Positions 7,315 to 15,036 of a stretch of DNA of 28,085 nt are shown piece after piece. The notes below the pieces were generated by a model that worked only from the letters and a program-made list of their open reading frames with translations, made no database searches and was not told the DNA's origin. Each line of letters begins with the position of its first letter. The first letter of the stretch is position 1. The DNA lies in the NCBI GenBank assembly GCA_046715235.1, contig JBKJZO010000142.1, positions 1-28,085 on the forward strand, given 5' to 3'. A program made the translations under genes and the position numbers. Source of the stretch: JBKJZO01 sp046715235. Lineage in GTDB: Bacteria; Actinomycetota; Actinomycetes; BP-191.

Positions 7315-8056
7315 GGACGTGATCCCGTCGGTCGCCCGCGACCGGCTGACACCGGTCCAGCGCTACGCGGCGCGGCTCGTCGTACTCATGCTTGCTGTTT
7401 CGCTCGTGGGACTGGCGCTGGGGTGGGTCGTCGTGGCAGCGACCCGCACGGACGGCGTACTGGCGGCCGACAATGCGATCGGGAAGGCGCTGCACGACCG
7501 GACGTGTGACACCTGGATGTGGCCGGCCGCGCTCGCGCTCAGCATTCCCGGTTGGCCGCTGTTCCTCTACCTGATCGTCGGCGCCGCGATCGTCTTCTTG
7601 CTGCTCAGGCGCGAACGGGCCGTGATCGCCTTTCTGGTCGTGACCGGACTCACCGGGGGGATCGTCGACACCCTCGTCAAAGAGGGCATCAACCGGCGTC
7701 GCCCGCTGCTCGGCGGCTGCAACGTGGGTCTGGAGGGCAAGAGCTTCCCGTCAGGGCACCTGATGAGCGCGACGATCTCGTACGGCATGTTGCTGCTCGT
7801 CCTGCTGCCCCTCGCCCGCGCTCTGTGGCTGCGCCGGGCGGCGATTGGTGCGGTGGTCTTCGCGCTGCTCGCCAGCGTCGTCGCGAGGTCTGCAGTCGGC
7901 GCGCACTACACGTCCGACCTGGTCGGCGGATTCCTGCTCGGGCTGCTGTGGCTGAGCGCGGCGACCTGGGCCTTCAGCCGTTTTCGTGACGAGCGGGGAG
8001 AGCGATGGCCGCCAATTGACCGTTTCCCGCGACATTCGGCGGCTGTTCGAGCGTGA
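7313..8056 (+). CDS. PAP2 superfamily membrane phosphatase
   Basis: A 247-residue integral membrane protein that probably removes phosphate from a lipid or polyprenyl phosphate at the membrane. The three PAP2 motifs are present: KEGINRRRP (about residue 123), FPSGH (about 145) and RSAVGAHYTSD (about 192-202) with the Arg, His and Asp in correct spacing. Five or six hydrophobic segments surround them. ATG 7313 is chosen; a TTG at 7274 would add 13 residues with no better support. The start overlaps the most distal start of the divergent bsaP-like gene by two bases. The substrate (phosphatidic acid, phosphatidylglycerol phosphate or undecaprenyl diphosphate) cannot be told from sequence. It is convergent with the membrane gene at 8148. 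Confidence 0.88.
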   Translation: MDVIPSVARDRLTPVQRYAARLVVLMLAVSLVGLALGWVVVAATRTDGVLAADNAIGKALHDRTCDTWMWPAALALSIPGWPLFLYLIVGAAIVFLLLRRERAVIAFLVVTGLTGGIVDTLVKEGINRRRPLLGGCNVGLEGKSFPSGHLMSATISYGMLLLVLLPLARALWLRRAAIGAVVFALLASVVARSAVGAHYTSDLVGGFLLGLLWLSAATWAFSRFRDERGERWPPIDRFPRHSAAVRA

Positions 8057-8082
8057 CGGCTCGCGGTCAGTGGTCACTCGGA

Positions 8083-8134
8083 ACGGTTGAGAGACGGTTG
8101 AGACGGTTGAGACGGTTGAGACGGTTGAGACGGG
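8083..8134. repeat. 9-base tandem repeat between convergent genes
   Basis: The unit ACGGTTGAG occurs once at 8083-8091, then after a two-base slip (AG) four more times without interruption at 8094-8129, and a partial copy follows to 8133. The copies are identical. The array lies in the 91-base gap between the stops of the PAP2 gene and the membrane protein gene. The unit is not self-complementary, so it does not form an obvious terminator. A perfect short array is likely to vary in copy number between strains. Confidence 0.9.
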
Positions 8135-8147
8135 TGGGCGCGGGGCG

Positions 8148-9185
8148 CTACTGAGCGGTGCTGACGTCGCCGATGCCACGAGCGCGGCGCTCGACAGCGC
8201 ACTCGTCGGCGTACCGCTGGAGCCACGGGACCAGCAGCAACAGGAGGCCGGAGTAAGACAGGCCGACCAGGAGACCGGAGAACGAGAGCAAGGTGTCCCA
8301 GTCGGCGCTGTTGACCCCCGGGTTGCCGGCGAGGGCGGTGACCTTCGGTGCGACCGGGAACGACAGGTGAGCGACGAAGGACAGGGTTGCCAGGAACGGG
8401 AACGCGATGGCTCCAGCCACGAACGCGCCGATCCGGCGAAGGGGGACGCCTTGCGAGCGAGGCGCCCGGTCCAACAGGACGACGACCGCGCCGAGCAGGA
8501 CGCTGCCAAGGAAGAATCTGGCGGTCAGGCTCTCCTGCTGCAGCAGCAGACAAGCCGCACCGGCGAATCCGATCGTCAGTGCCAGGCGCGCACGAGTGGC
8601 CGGCCGGCCGCCGGCCAGCGCACACGCCAGCGCGACCGCGATCAGCAACATGCTCAGCGTGACCGAGAGCCGTGGCAGAACGGCCGGGTCCACTTCCTCG
8701 GGACCGGTGATCGTCGCGGCCATCGGGGCTACGCCGGCGGCCAGGGCTGCGGCGACGATCAGTGCCGGCCGGCCGGCCTCGTCGCGATTGCCGGTCGTGA
8801 CGGCCCACGCCGCGATCACAACCAGACACGCGGCGAGCGTCGTCCAGAACTGAGCGGACGAACCGGCGACGTCGAGCCGGTCGAGCCAGGTGTCGACGGC
8901 CAGCCAGCCGACCGCACCGCCGGCGTACGCCGTCGAGCTTCGGCGGTCACCGCCAGCCGCGAGGACCAACGCGGCGAGGACCACGACGACGGCCGCCCAC
9001 CGAAAATCCCTCGCCCAGTACATGTTGTTGGTGGTGGTGATGTTGTCGGCCCACGGCTTCCCGGGCTCCGAGAGCGGCTGCGCGACGGTCAGGCCGACCG
9101 ACCACGTTGCGGCACCCGCCAACGCGAGGAGCAGGCCGGTCGCGCGCGTCCACCCAATCGGCATTGGGACCGGGGGATGCGTCAT
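8148..9185 (-). CDS. Unknown multi-span membrane protein coupled to bioB
   Basis: A 345-residue protein I do not recognise. It has roughly nine or ten hydrophobic segments (for example residues 15-35, 62-78, 114-130, 140-158, 172-192, 200-216, 222-238, 250-272 and 305-328) and short charged loops; the C-terminal tail is hydrophilic. There is no visible transporter signature, Walker motif or catalytic motif. Its ATG at 9185 overlaps the bioB stop in an ATGA arrangement, so translation is probably coupled to biotin synthase, and bioD-bioB-this gene look like one transcript. That position would fit transport of biotin or a precursor, or a role in providing sulfur or iron-sulfur clusters, but both are guesses. 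It may equally be a passenger gene. Confidence 0.85.
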   Translation of the reverse strand: MTHPPVPMPIGWTRATGLLLALAGAATWSVGLTVAQPLSEPGKPWADNITTTNNMYWARDFRWAAVVVVLAALVLAAGGDRRSSTAYAGGAVGWLAVDTWLDRLDVAGSSAQFWTTLAACLVVIAAWAVTTGNRDEAGRPALIVAAALAAGVAPMAATITGPEEVDPAVLPRLSVTLSMLLIAVALACALAGGRPATRARLALTIGFAGAACLLLQQESLTARFFLGSVLLGAVVVLLDRAPRSQGVPLRRIGAFVAGAIAFPFLATLSFVAHLSFPVAPKVTALAGNPGVNSADWDTLLSFSGLLVGLSYSGLLLLLVPWLQRYADECAVERRARGIGDVSTAQ

Positions 9186-10192
9186 AGGGTCTGCTGGAGT
9201 GCTTTGACCGGCATGCCCATGCGCTCGAGCATCGCCATGTCCTCGTCGGGGGACCGGCCCAGCGTCGTCAGGTAGTTGCCGACGATCACGGCGTTGATGC
9301 CGCCGAGGATGCCGTTCTCGGTGAACTCGCCGAGCGTGATCTCGCGGCCGCCGGCGTACCGCAGGATCGTGCGCGGCATCGCCAGGCGGAACGTCGCGAT
9401 GGTGCGCAGCGCATCACTGGACGACATCACCGGCAGGTCGGCGAACGGCGTACCGGGGCGCGGGTTGAGGAAGTTCAGCGGCACCTCGTCGGGGTCGAGC
9501 GAGCCGAGTTGTGCGGCGAACTCCGCCCGCTGCTCCAGCGTCTCGCCCATGCCGACGATGCCGCCGCAGCACAGCTCCATGCCGGCGGCGCGGACCATCT
9601 CGCACGTCTCCCAGCGCTCTTCCCACGTGTGTGTGGTGACGACGTTGTCGAAGTGCGAACGCGCGGTTTCGAGGTTGTGGTTGTAGCGGTGTACGCCGAT
9701 CGCGGCGAGTTCGTCGACCTGCTCCTGCGTGAGCATGCCGAGCGAGCAGGCAACGTTGATGTCGACCTCGGCCTGAATCGCAGCCACGCCCTCGCGGATC
9801 TGCGCCATCAACCGCTCGTCCGGCCCGCGTACGGCGGCGACGATGCAGAACTCGCTCGCCCCTGTCGCCCGGGTCTCCTTGGCCGCTTCGACCAGCGACG
9901 GGATGTCGAGCCAGGCCGCCCGTACCGGCGATTGGAACAAGCCCGACTGCGAGCAGAAATGGCAGTCCTCGGGGCAGCCACCGGTCTTAACCGACACGAT
10001 TCCCTCGACCTCGACCTCGGGGCCGCACCAACGCATCCGCACCTCGTGCGCGAGTGCCAGTAGGCCGCTGAGCTGGTCGTCACCGAGACGCAGGCATTCG
10101 AGCGCCTGAGCCTCGGTCAGGCCGACGCCGCGTTCGAGCACCTGCTCGCGGGCGATAGTCAGGATGCCGGTATCGGCCATGGTGTCGGTCAC
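9182..10192 (-). CDS. bioB: Biotin synthase
   Basis: Radical SAM enzyme that inserts sulfur into dethiobiotin, last step of biotin synthesis. The 336 residues include the [4Fe-4S] motif CPEDCHFC (Cys73, 77, 80), and cysteines at the positions that bind the auxiliary cluster in E. coli: EFCIVAAVRGP, VACSLGML and ELCCGGIVGMGE. The arginine of the ILRYAGGRE segment, equivalent in place to the fourth E. coli ligand region, is present. Start is GTG 10192, with AAGGA six to seven bases upstream and a GTGA overlap with the bioD stop; ATG 10180 is possible but lacks a ribosome site. It is the middle gene of bioD-bioB-membrane protein. A BsaP-like gene lies further down the same strand and may be needed for its activity. 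Confidence 0.97.
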   Translation of the reverse strand: MTDTMADTGILTIAREQVLERGVGLTEAQALECLRLGDDQLSGLLALAHEVRMRWCGPEVEVEGIVSVKTGGCPEDCHFCSQSGLFQSPVRAAWLDIPSLVEAAKETRATGASEFCIVAAVRGPDERLMAQIREGVAAIQAEVDINVACSLGMLTQEQVDELAAIGVHRYNHNLETARSHFDNVVTTHTWEERWETCEMVRAAGMELCCGGIVGMGETLEQRAEFAAQLGSLDPDEVPLNFLNPRPGTPFADLPVMSSSDALRTIATFRLAMPRTILRYAGGREITLGEFTENGILGGINAVIVGNYLTTLGRSPDEDMAMLERMGMPVKALQQTL

Positions 10193-10941
10193 GGAGCGTC
10201 CTTCGGGCTTGGTCTGGCGGGCGAGAAACGGGCGCGGAACTGGAGGGGATCAAACCGTCCGCCGAACGCCGGCGCCAACCCGGCGCGGGCGATGTCGGCG
10301 AACGGAGCGGTGTCCAGCGCGTTGAGGGCGCCCGAGAGTGGCCGTGCGGCGAGCATTTCGAGATCGCTGACGTTGCTGCGCGCGGCGACGTCGGGGTCGG
10401 CCGGCCATTCGCCGATCACCAGCCCGGCGAGCTCGATTCCGCGGCCCGCCATCGCCTCCAGGGTCAACGCCGTGTGGTTCAGCGTGCCGAGACCGGCGGC
10501 AGCGACCACTAGCATCGGCGCTTCGACCAGCCGGGCGAGGTCGGCGAACGTCGCGCCGTCGTCGTCGTACCGGACGAGCAACCCGCCGGCCCCCTCGACC
10601 AGGACGAGTCGATGGTCCTTCGCGAGGACGCGGATGCGCGCCGCTGCTTTGCTCAGGTCCAGCGCGGGCCAGCCCGACGCGCGCGCGGCGGCGGCCGGCG
10701 ACAGCGGGTCGGGATAGCGGGCGAACTCGTGCGTGTCCGCCCGGTCGATACCGCTGAGGGCGCGCACGAGGTCGGCGTCGGACGGGTCGGCGGGGTCGTC
10801 GACTCCGTAGGCCAGACCGGTCTGGGCAGGTTTCACGTATGCGACGGACAGGCCCCGCGCCCGCGCGAGCAGGGCCACGGCGGCGCTGACGACGGTCTTG
10901 CCGACACCGGTGCCGGTGCCGGTGACGAAGAGGACGCTCAC
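10189..10941 (-). CDS. bioD: Dethiobiotin synthetase
   Basis: Closes the ureido ring of dethiobiotin from diaminopelargonic acid, CO2 and ATP. The 250 residues begin with the P-loop segment SVLFVTGTGTGVGKT typical of BioD and contain KPAQTG, the VEGAGGLLVRY block and LGTLNHTALT. I set the start at GTG 10941, which gives the usual BioD N-terminus; a TAGCGT box ends seven bases before it and there is no ribosome site, so the mRNA may be leaderless. The nearby GTG at 10950 overlaps that box. It is divergent from the DUF5701 gene with 34 bases between starts, and its stop overlaps bioB by four bases. bioA and bioF are in a separate cluster 3 kb upstream on the same strand. Confidence 0.94.
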   Translation of the reverse strand: MSVLFVTGTGTGVGKTVVSAAVALLARARGLSVAYVKPAQTGLAYGVDDPADPSDADLVRALSGIDRADTHEFARYPDPLSPAAAARASGWPALDLSKAAARIRVLAKDHRLVLVEGAGGLLVRYDDDGATFADLARLVEAPMLVVAAAGLGTLNHTALTLEAMAGRGIELAGLVIGEWPADPDVAARSNVSDLEMLAARPLSGALNALDTAPFADIARAGLAPAFGGRFDPLQFRARFSPARPSPKDAP

Positions 10942-10948
10942 CGCGGTC

Positions 10949-10954
10949 ACGCTA
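10949..10954 (-). promoter_or_regulatory. Candidate -10 box for leaderless bioD
   Basis: Read on the minus strand this is TAGCGT, a TANNNT hexamer, followed by seven bases and the GTG at 10941. No Shine-Dalgarno sequence precedes that GTG. The same hexamer forms the proposed whiB1 -10 box. I could not find a convincing -35 element. Confidence 0.4.
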
Positions 10955-10975
10955 CAAGCACCACGGGGTGCCACG

Positions 10976-11680
10976 ATGGCATCGGGAATACCGAGAGGTG
11001 CCGTCGTCGTTGCGACGAGCCCGCTGATCCCCACCCGGAAGGCCACGACCTTGCCGCAGATCATCTCCGACGTCGCGCAGAAGACCGAGTTCGACCGCCA
11101 GGTCGCCACCCTCGTCGGTAAGGGCTACCCCGGACTCGCGGGATTGTCCGAGGACGAGTTCGTACGACGGCTGGCGCCCCTTGAGGCGGGCCTCGCCGAC
11201 TGGCCGCACGCCGAGGGCCGGCTCGGCTTCGTCATCGTCACCGGTGAACTGGTCCGCCCCGAGCAGGCGATCCCGCTGCTGACGCTGAAGAGCAAGCAGG
11301 GCTTCACGGACGTCGCGCCGGATGATCTCGCCGGATTCCGGCCCATCGAGTCGGTCGCCGTTCCCGAAGGGCCGGCTTACCTGCTGGTCGACGTGGACAC
11401 GGGCGGCGACTACCTGAACGTGATCCCCGACGACGCCCTGCCCAAGATCGCCGGCGAGGGGCGATCGCCACTCACGGTCGAAGAAGGCATCGCCGTGGTG
11501 ACGCAATACCCGGATGTACTCAGGACCGCGCGATTCTCGCTGCTCGGCTCACGGTGCGGAGACCGGCGCGTGCCGGCGATCTGGGTCAGCCAGGGGCGTC
11601 CGCGGCTCGGCTGGTGCTGGGCGGCGGCTCCACACACGTGGCTCGGCTCGGCGTCCTGCGGGCAGCGAGTCGGCGCCTAG
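10976..11680 (+). CDS. DUF5701 family protein
   Basis: A 234-residue soluble protein that fits, from memory, the actinobacterial DUF5701 family of unknown function. Recognisable blocks are GKGYPGLAGLSEDEF, GFVIVTGELVRPEQ, the AYLLVDVDTGGDYLNV stretch, RSPLTVEEGIAVVTQYP, and a strongly conserved-looking C-terminus with LLGSRCGDRRVPAIWVS, GRPRLGWCWAAAPHTWLGSASCG. It has no membrane segment or known catalytic motif. The start is ATG 10976; a later in-frame TTG near 11050 would remove the first 25 residues and is possible because the family-like part begins there. It is divergent from bioD (34 bases) and convergent with the ABC permease (18 bases). It sits inside the biotin region, but nothing in the protein points to biotin. 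Confidence 0.82.
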   Translation: MASGIPRGAVVVATSPLIPTRKATTLPQIISDVAQKTEFDRQVATLVGKGYPGLAGLSEDEFVRRLAPLEAGLADWPHAEGRLGFVIVTGELVRPEQAIPLLTLKSKQGFTDVAPDDLAGFRPIESVAVPEGPAYLLVDVDTGGDYLNVIPDDALPKIAGEGRSPLTVEEGIAVVTQYPDVLRTARFSLLGSRCGDRRVPAIWVSQGRPRLGWCWAAAPHTWLGSASCGQRVGA

Positions 11681-11698
11681 CGTGAGAGCAGTCGCAGG

Positions 11699-12820
11699 TC
11701 AGGCGACGCGTTGACCCCGTGCCAGGGCGCGGGCCGGTGTCCGAAGTCGTCGCGTCGCGACCATCAGCGCACCTGCGCCCAGGGCCAGGTTGACGGCCAG
11801 GCCCGTCGGCCAGACCGGACCCCCGCGGGGAGGCTCTGTCTCGTTGAAAAAGACAGCGTTGCCCTGCGTTGACGGGGTCGGCGCGCGGCGCAGGTCGCGC
11901 ACGCCTTTACCGATGGCGCCCAGCGGATCGATGCCGGAGTCGTCGCAGTCGCGTACGGCGGACGGCGGCTGCCCCGGATATTCGGTCCACCCGGCCTCCC
12001 GGTAGCACCTAGGACGGTCCGGGGCGGCATCGGCCAGCACCACGAATGGGTTCGGCGCAAGCAACCACCAGACGCGGTCGCTGCGAGTGCGGGTCTCGAC
12101 GTAGTCCATCTGCTCATACCGCAAGGGCGTCGGCGGCTCCGTGTACGGCCCGGCTGTAGGTGGCGGATGTGCTTCGTCGAAGTAGACCGGCACGCGCTCG
12201 CTGTGGCTGATCTTTTCCTGCGTCATTGCTGTCGCCAGGCCGAAGACGATCAGAGTGCCGAGCGTGAGCCCGAAGACCGCGAGGTAGGAAAGAACGCTCG
12301 AGGTGGTGCTGCGAGAGAGCAGCGCTGACAGGGCCAGCGCGACTGCGCACACTGTCGCTAGCAGGATCGCCATCACCACGGTGACCACAAGGACCGAGAC
12401 CGGGTCGAGGCCTCCTTCGACGGCGCACCAGATAACGAGGGGTGCGGTCAGGGCGAGGAAGATCATGGTCGTGCCCCAGGCGGCTGCGAACTTGCCGACG
12501 GCGATCTCAGCCGCCGACAACCGGGTCACCTGCAGCGTCGCGAGCACACCGCGCTCACGGTCGCCGTTGACCGACTGCGCGGCCAGCGCCGGGACGACGA
12601 GCAACGCCAGCGAGAGCACGAGCAGCATCAGCCCGCCGTACATCACCGCACCCCGGTACGGCTCGATCTCCTCGCCGGCGTCGCGCAGCGCCAGCCGGAT
12701 CAGCACGCTGACGCTCAGAAGCACGAGGAACCAGGCCGCGAGCAGCCAACGCCAGCGACCCTTCCTGATCCGTTGCATGAACTCCTGACGAGCCACGGCG
12801 CGCACGCCGTCGACGGTCAT
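11699..12820 (-). CDS. ABC-2 type exporter permease
   Basis: A 373-residue membrane subunit with an N-terminal cytoplasmic segment (ARQEFMQRIRKGRWRW), about six hydrophobic spans (around residues 25-45, 60-83, 110-130, 140-165, 175-200 and 340-360) and a large hydrophilic loop between roughly 210 and 335 that would be extracytoplasmic. This is the ABC-2 exporter pattern with one long outer domain. The ATG at 12820 overlaps the stop of the ATPase gene by four bases (ATGA), so the two are translated together. The substrate is unknown. It is downstream of bioA-bioF on the same strand and may belong to that transcript. Confidence 0.87.
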   Translation of the reverse strand: MTVDGVRAVARQEFMQRIRKGRWRWLLAAWFLVLLSVSVLIRLALRDAGEEIEPYRGAVMYGGLMLLVLSLALLVVPALAAQSVNGDRERGVLATLQVTRLSAAEIAVGKFAAAWGTTMIFLALTAPLVIWCAVEGGLDPVSVLVVTVVMAILLATVCAVALALSALLSRSTTSSVLSYLAVFGLTLGTLIVFGLATAMTQEKISHSERVPVYFDEAHPPPTAGPYTEPPTPLRYEQMDYVETRTRSDRVWWLLAPNPFVVLADAAPDRPRCYREAGWTEYPGQPPSAVRDCDDSGIDPLGAIGKGVRDLRRAPTPSTQGNAVFFNETEPPRGGPVWPTGLAVNLALGAGALMVATRRLRTPARALARGQRVA

Positions 12821-13785
12821 CGCTGCTCCTGGGTCAGTTCGAGGAAGGTCTGCTCGAGGGCGCCGCTGACGGGCTGGAAGGACACGACCGGCACGTCCTC
12901 GCGCACGAGCGCGGCGAGCAGCGCCGCGGCTTCCTCGTCGAGTCCGAGCTCGACGTCGACTCCTCCCTGTCCCGGAGGGCCGTGCGGTATGCCGAGTCGG
13001 TCCAGTGCTGCAAGCAGTGGCCCGTCGTCGAGCGCGCGCAACCGCCACGGGCGCAGGGCCACTGCGCGCGGCAGGTTGCCGACCGCGTGGTGGCCGACCG
13101 TGTGACCGTGATCGACGAAGACGACGTCGTCCGCCAGCTCCTCGAGGTCGGAGAGCACATGGCTTGAGACCAGTACGGCGGCGCCCTCGGTCGCGAGCCC
13201 ACGAAGCAGTTCGCGCAGCTCCACCCGGCTGCGCGGGTCGAGACCGGCGGCCGGCTCGTCGAGGAGCAGAACCTCGGGGCGGTGGATGAGCGCGCGCATC
13301 AGACCGAGCCGCTGCTTCTGGCCCCGGCTCAGGACATGAACCGGCTGGTCGGCGTACTCCTCGAGCCGGGCCAGCCCCAGCAGCTCGCGCGCCCGTGCGG
13401 TTCGGCCCGAGGCGGGGAGACGGTAGGCGGCGGCAAAGAACTCGAGGTACTCGCGGGCGGTCAGTCCTTCATAGAGCCCAAAAACATCGGGCGACCAGCC
13501 CATTCGACGGCGCACCTCATCGGGCTGCGCGACCGGGTCGTAGCCGGCGATGCGCACGGTGCCGCCGTCGGGGACGAGCAGCGTTGCGAGGATGAGCAGG
13601 AGGGTGGTCTTGCCGGCTCCGTTCGGACCGACGAGAGCGGTCACCCTGCCCGGGTGGGCTGCCAGGTCCATCCCGCGCACCGCTTCGACGGAACCGAACC
13701 GACGGCGTATGCCGCGAGCGTCGATGCCACCACTGGTGGGTGGCGCGGGCGCGGGCGCAGCGGACAGCGAATCGGTTGTGGTCAA
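12817..13785 (-). CDS. ABC exporter ATP-binding protein
   Basis: Cytoplasmic ATPase partner of the ABC-2 permease. It has Walker A GPNGAGKTT, a signature LSRGQKQRLGL (canonical LSGGQ has Gly where this has Arg), Walker B VLLLDEPAAGLD and switch histidine VSSHVLSD. The C-terminal 100 residues resemble the accessory region of this subfamily. I place the start at TTG 13785 (322 residues) because GGGGGGA lies five bases before it; ATG 13845 would add 20 residues but has no ribosome site. The gene begins about 110 bases after bioF on the same strand. LSRGQ is common in this exporter class, so activity is expected. The cargo is unknown. Confidence 0.9.
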   Translation of the reverse strand: MTTTDSLSAAPAPAPPTSGGIDARGIRRRFGSVEAVRGMDLAAHPGRVTALVGPNGAGKTTLLLILATLLVPDGGTVRIAGYDPVAQPDEVRRRMGWSPDVFGLYEGLTAREYLEFFAAAYRLPASGRTARARELLGLARLEEYADQPVHVLSRGQKQRLGLMRALIHRPEVLLLDEPAAGLDPRSRVELRELLRGLATEGAAVLVSSHVLSDLEELADDVVFVDHGHTVGHHAVGNLPRAVALRPWRLRALDDGPLLAALDRLGIPHGPPGQGGVDVELGLDEEAAALLAALVREDVPVVSFQPVSGALEQTFLELTQEQR

Positions 13786-13893
13786 CAGGTCCCCCCCAGG
13801 CAACGATGCGGCCAGCACTGTCTCATGGGGCTGTCGCCCACGCATGGGAGGTTGGTGGCGTGTCGTCGCCGCGCGGAAGTCCTGCGACTCGCG

Positions 13894-15036
13894 CTAGCCG
13901 GCAGCAGCCACCGCGCTGAGACCGTCGGCCGCCAACCGCATGTCGGCGTCGGTCAGGTCGGCGCGGGCCGTGAGTCGAAGGCGACTGGTGCCCGCCGGCA
14001 CTGAAGGCGGGCGGAAACAGCCGACCCGTACGCCGTGCTGCGCCATCAACGCGGCCGCGGCGACTGCGGCGTCCGGCTCACCGATGACGACGGACACGAT
14101 GGCGGCTGCCGGAACCGATGTGCGCAGTCCCTCGGCCGCCGCGAGGCTGCTCAGCGCCAACGCATTCGCGCGAGCGCGGTGGGGCAGCTCCGGTTCCTTC
14201 TCGATGAGGGTGAGCGCCTCGTACGCCGTCGCTACCGACACAGGCGCAAGACCGGTGTCGAAGATGAATGTGCGCGCGGTGTCGATGAGGTGGTCGACTA
14301 CCGCCTGCGACCCGAGCACCGCACCGCCCTGAGAGCCGAGGGACTTCGAGAGCGTTGTGGTGATGACGACGTCGGGTTCACCGGCCAGCCCGTCAGCATG
14401 CACCGCGCCGCGGCCCTCGGCACCGACCACGCCGAGGGCGTGCGCGTCATCGACGAGCAGAACGGCACCGCGCCGTCGTACGACGGCATGCAGGTGTCGC
14501 AGCGGGGCCAGATCGCCGTCGGCGGAGAACACCGAGTCGGTGACGACAAGAGCGCGCCGCCACCCGCCGGCAGCGAGTGCCTCCTCGACCAGCTCGACGT
14601 CGCGGTGCGGTACGACGACGACGCGGGCTCGCGAGAGGCGGCACGCGTCGACCAGCGACGCGTGGCAGAACTCGTCGGAGACGATCAGGTCATCAGCGCC
14701 GACCAGCGCGGTCACGGCGCCGAGGTTGGCCAGGTAACCCGACGAGAAGACGAGGGCGGCCGGCGTACCGACGAAGCCCGCGAGGCCAGCCTCGAGCTCG
14801 GCGTGCAGATCCGTCGTACCGACGACGAGTCGCGAGGCTGTCGAGCCCGCGCCCCACGTGCGCAGTGCCTCGGCGCCGGCCTCGACGACGGCCGGATGCC
14901 TGGCGAGCCCCAGGTAGTCGTTGCTCGCCAGGTCGACGAGGGGCTCGTTCGCCGAGCGCGGACGCAGCCGCCGGCGCAGGCCGGCCGCCTCCCGTGCGGC
15001 CGCGTGGCCGGCCAGCCAGCCGAGCGGGTCGCTCAC
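13894..15036 (-). CDS. bioF: 8-amino-7-oxononanoate synthase
   Basis: PLP enzyme joining pimeloyl thioester and L-alanine, first committed step of the conserved biotin pathway. The 380 residues contain LASNDYLGLARHP near the N-terminus, the glycine-rich FSSGYLANLGAV, LLVDDAHALGVVG with the Asp and His that contact PLP, and TTTLSKSLGSQGG with the PLP lysine. Start is GTG 15036, which overlaps the bioA stop by four bases (GTGA); the frame stays open further upstream, but that part lies inside bioA in another frame and is not protein. Because the overlap implies translation after bioA, bioA and bioF form an operon, possibly continuing into the ABC exporter. No bioC, bioH, bioI or bioW is visible, so the source of pimelate is not encoded here. 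Confidence 0.95.
   Translation of the reverse strand: MSDPLGWLAGHAAAREAAGLRRRLRPRSANEPLVDLASNDYLGLARHPAVVEAGAEALRTWGAGSTASRLVVGTTDLHAELEAGLAGFVGTPAALVFSSGYLANLGAVTALVGADDLIVSDEFCHASLVDACRLSRARVVVVPHRDVELVEEALAAGGWRRALVVTDSVFSADGDLAPLRHLHAVVRRRGAVLLVDDAHALGVVGAEGRGAVHADGLAGEPDVVITTTLSKSLGSQGGAVLGSQAVVDHLIDTARTFIFDTGLAPVSVATAYEALTLIEKEPELPHRARANALALSSLAAAEGLRTSVPAAAIVSVVIGEPDAAVAAAALMAQHGVRVGCFRPPSVPAGTSRLRLTARADLTDADMRLAADGLSAVAAAG

Noticed and set aside
8083..8134. CRISPR-like array
   Set aside because: Units are nine bases with no spacers, and no cas genes are present.
7751..8509. Minus-strand open frame with a VST repeat across the 9-base array
   Set aside because: The repeat unit is a multiple of three, so any frame stays open; the rest is antisense to PAP2 or out of frame with the membrane protein.
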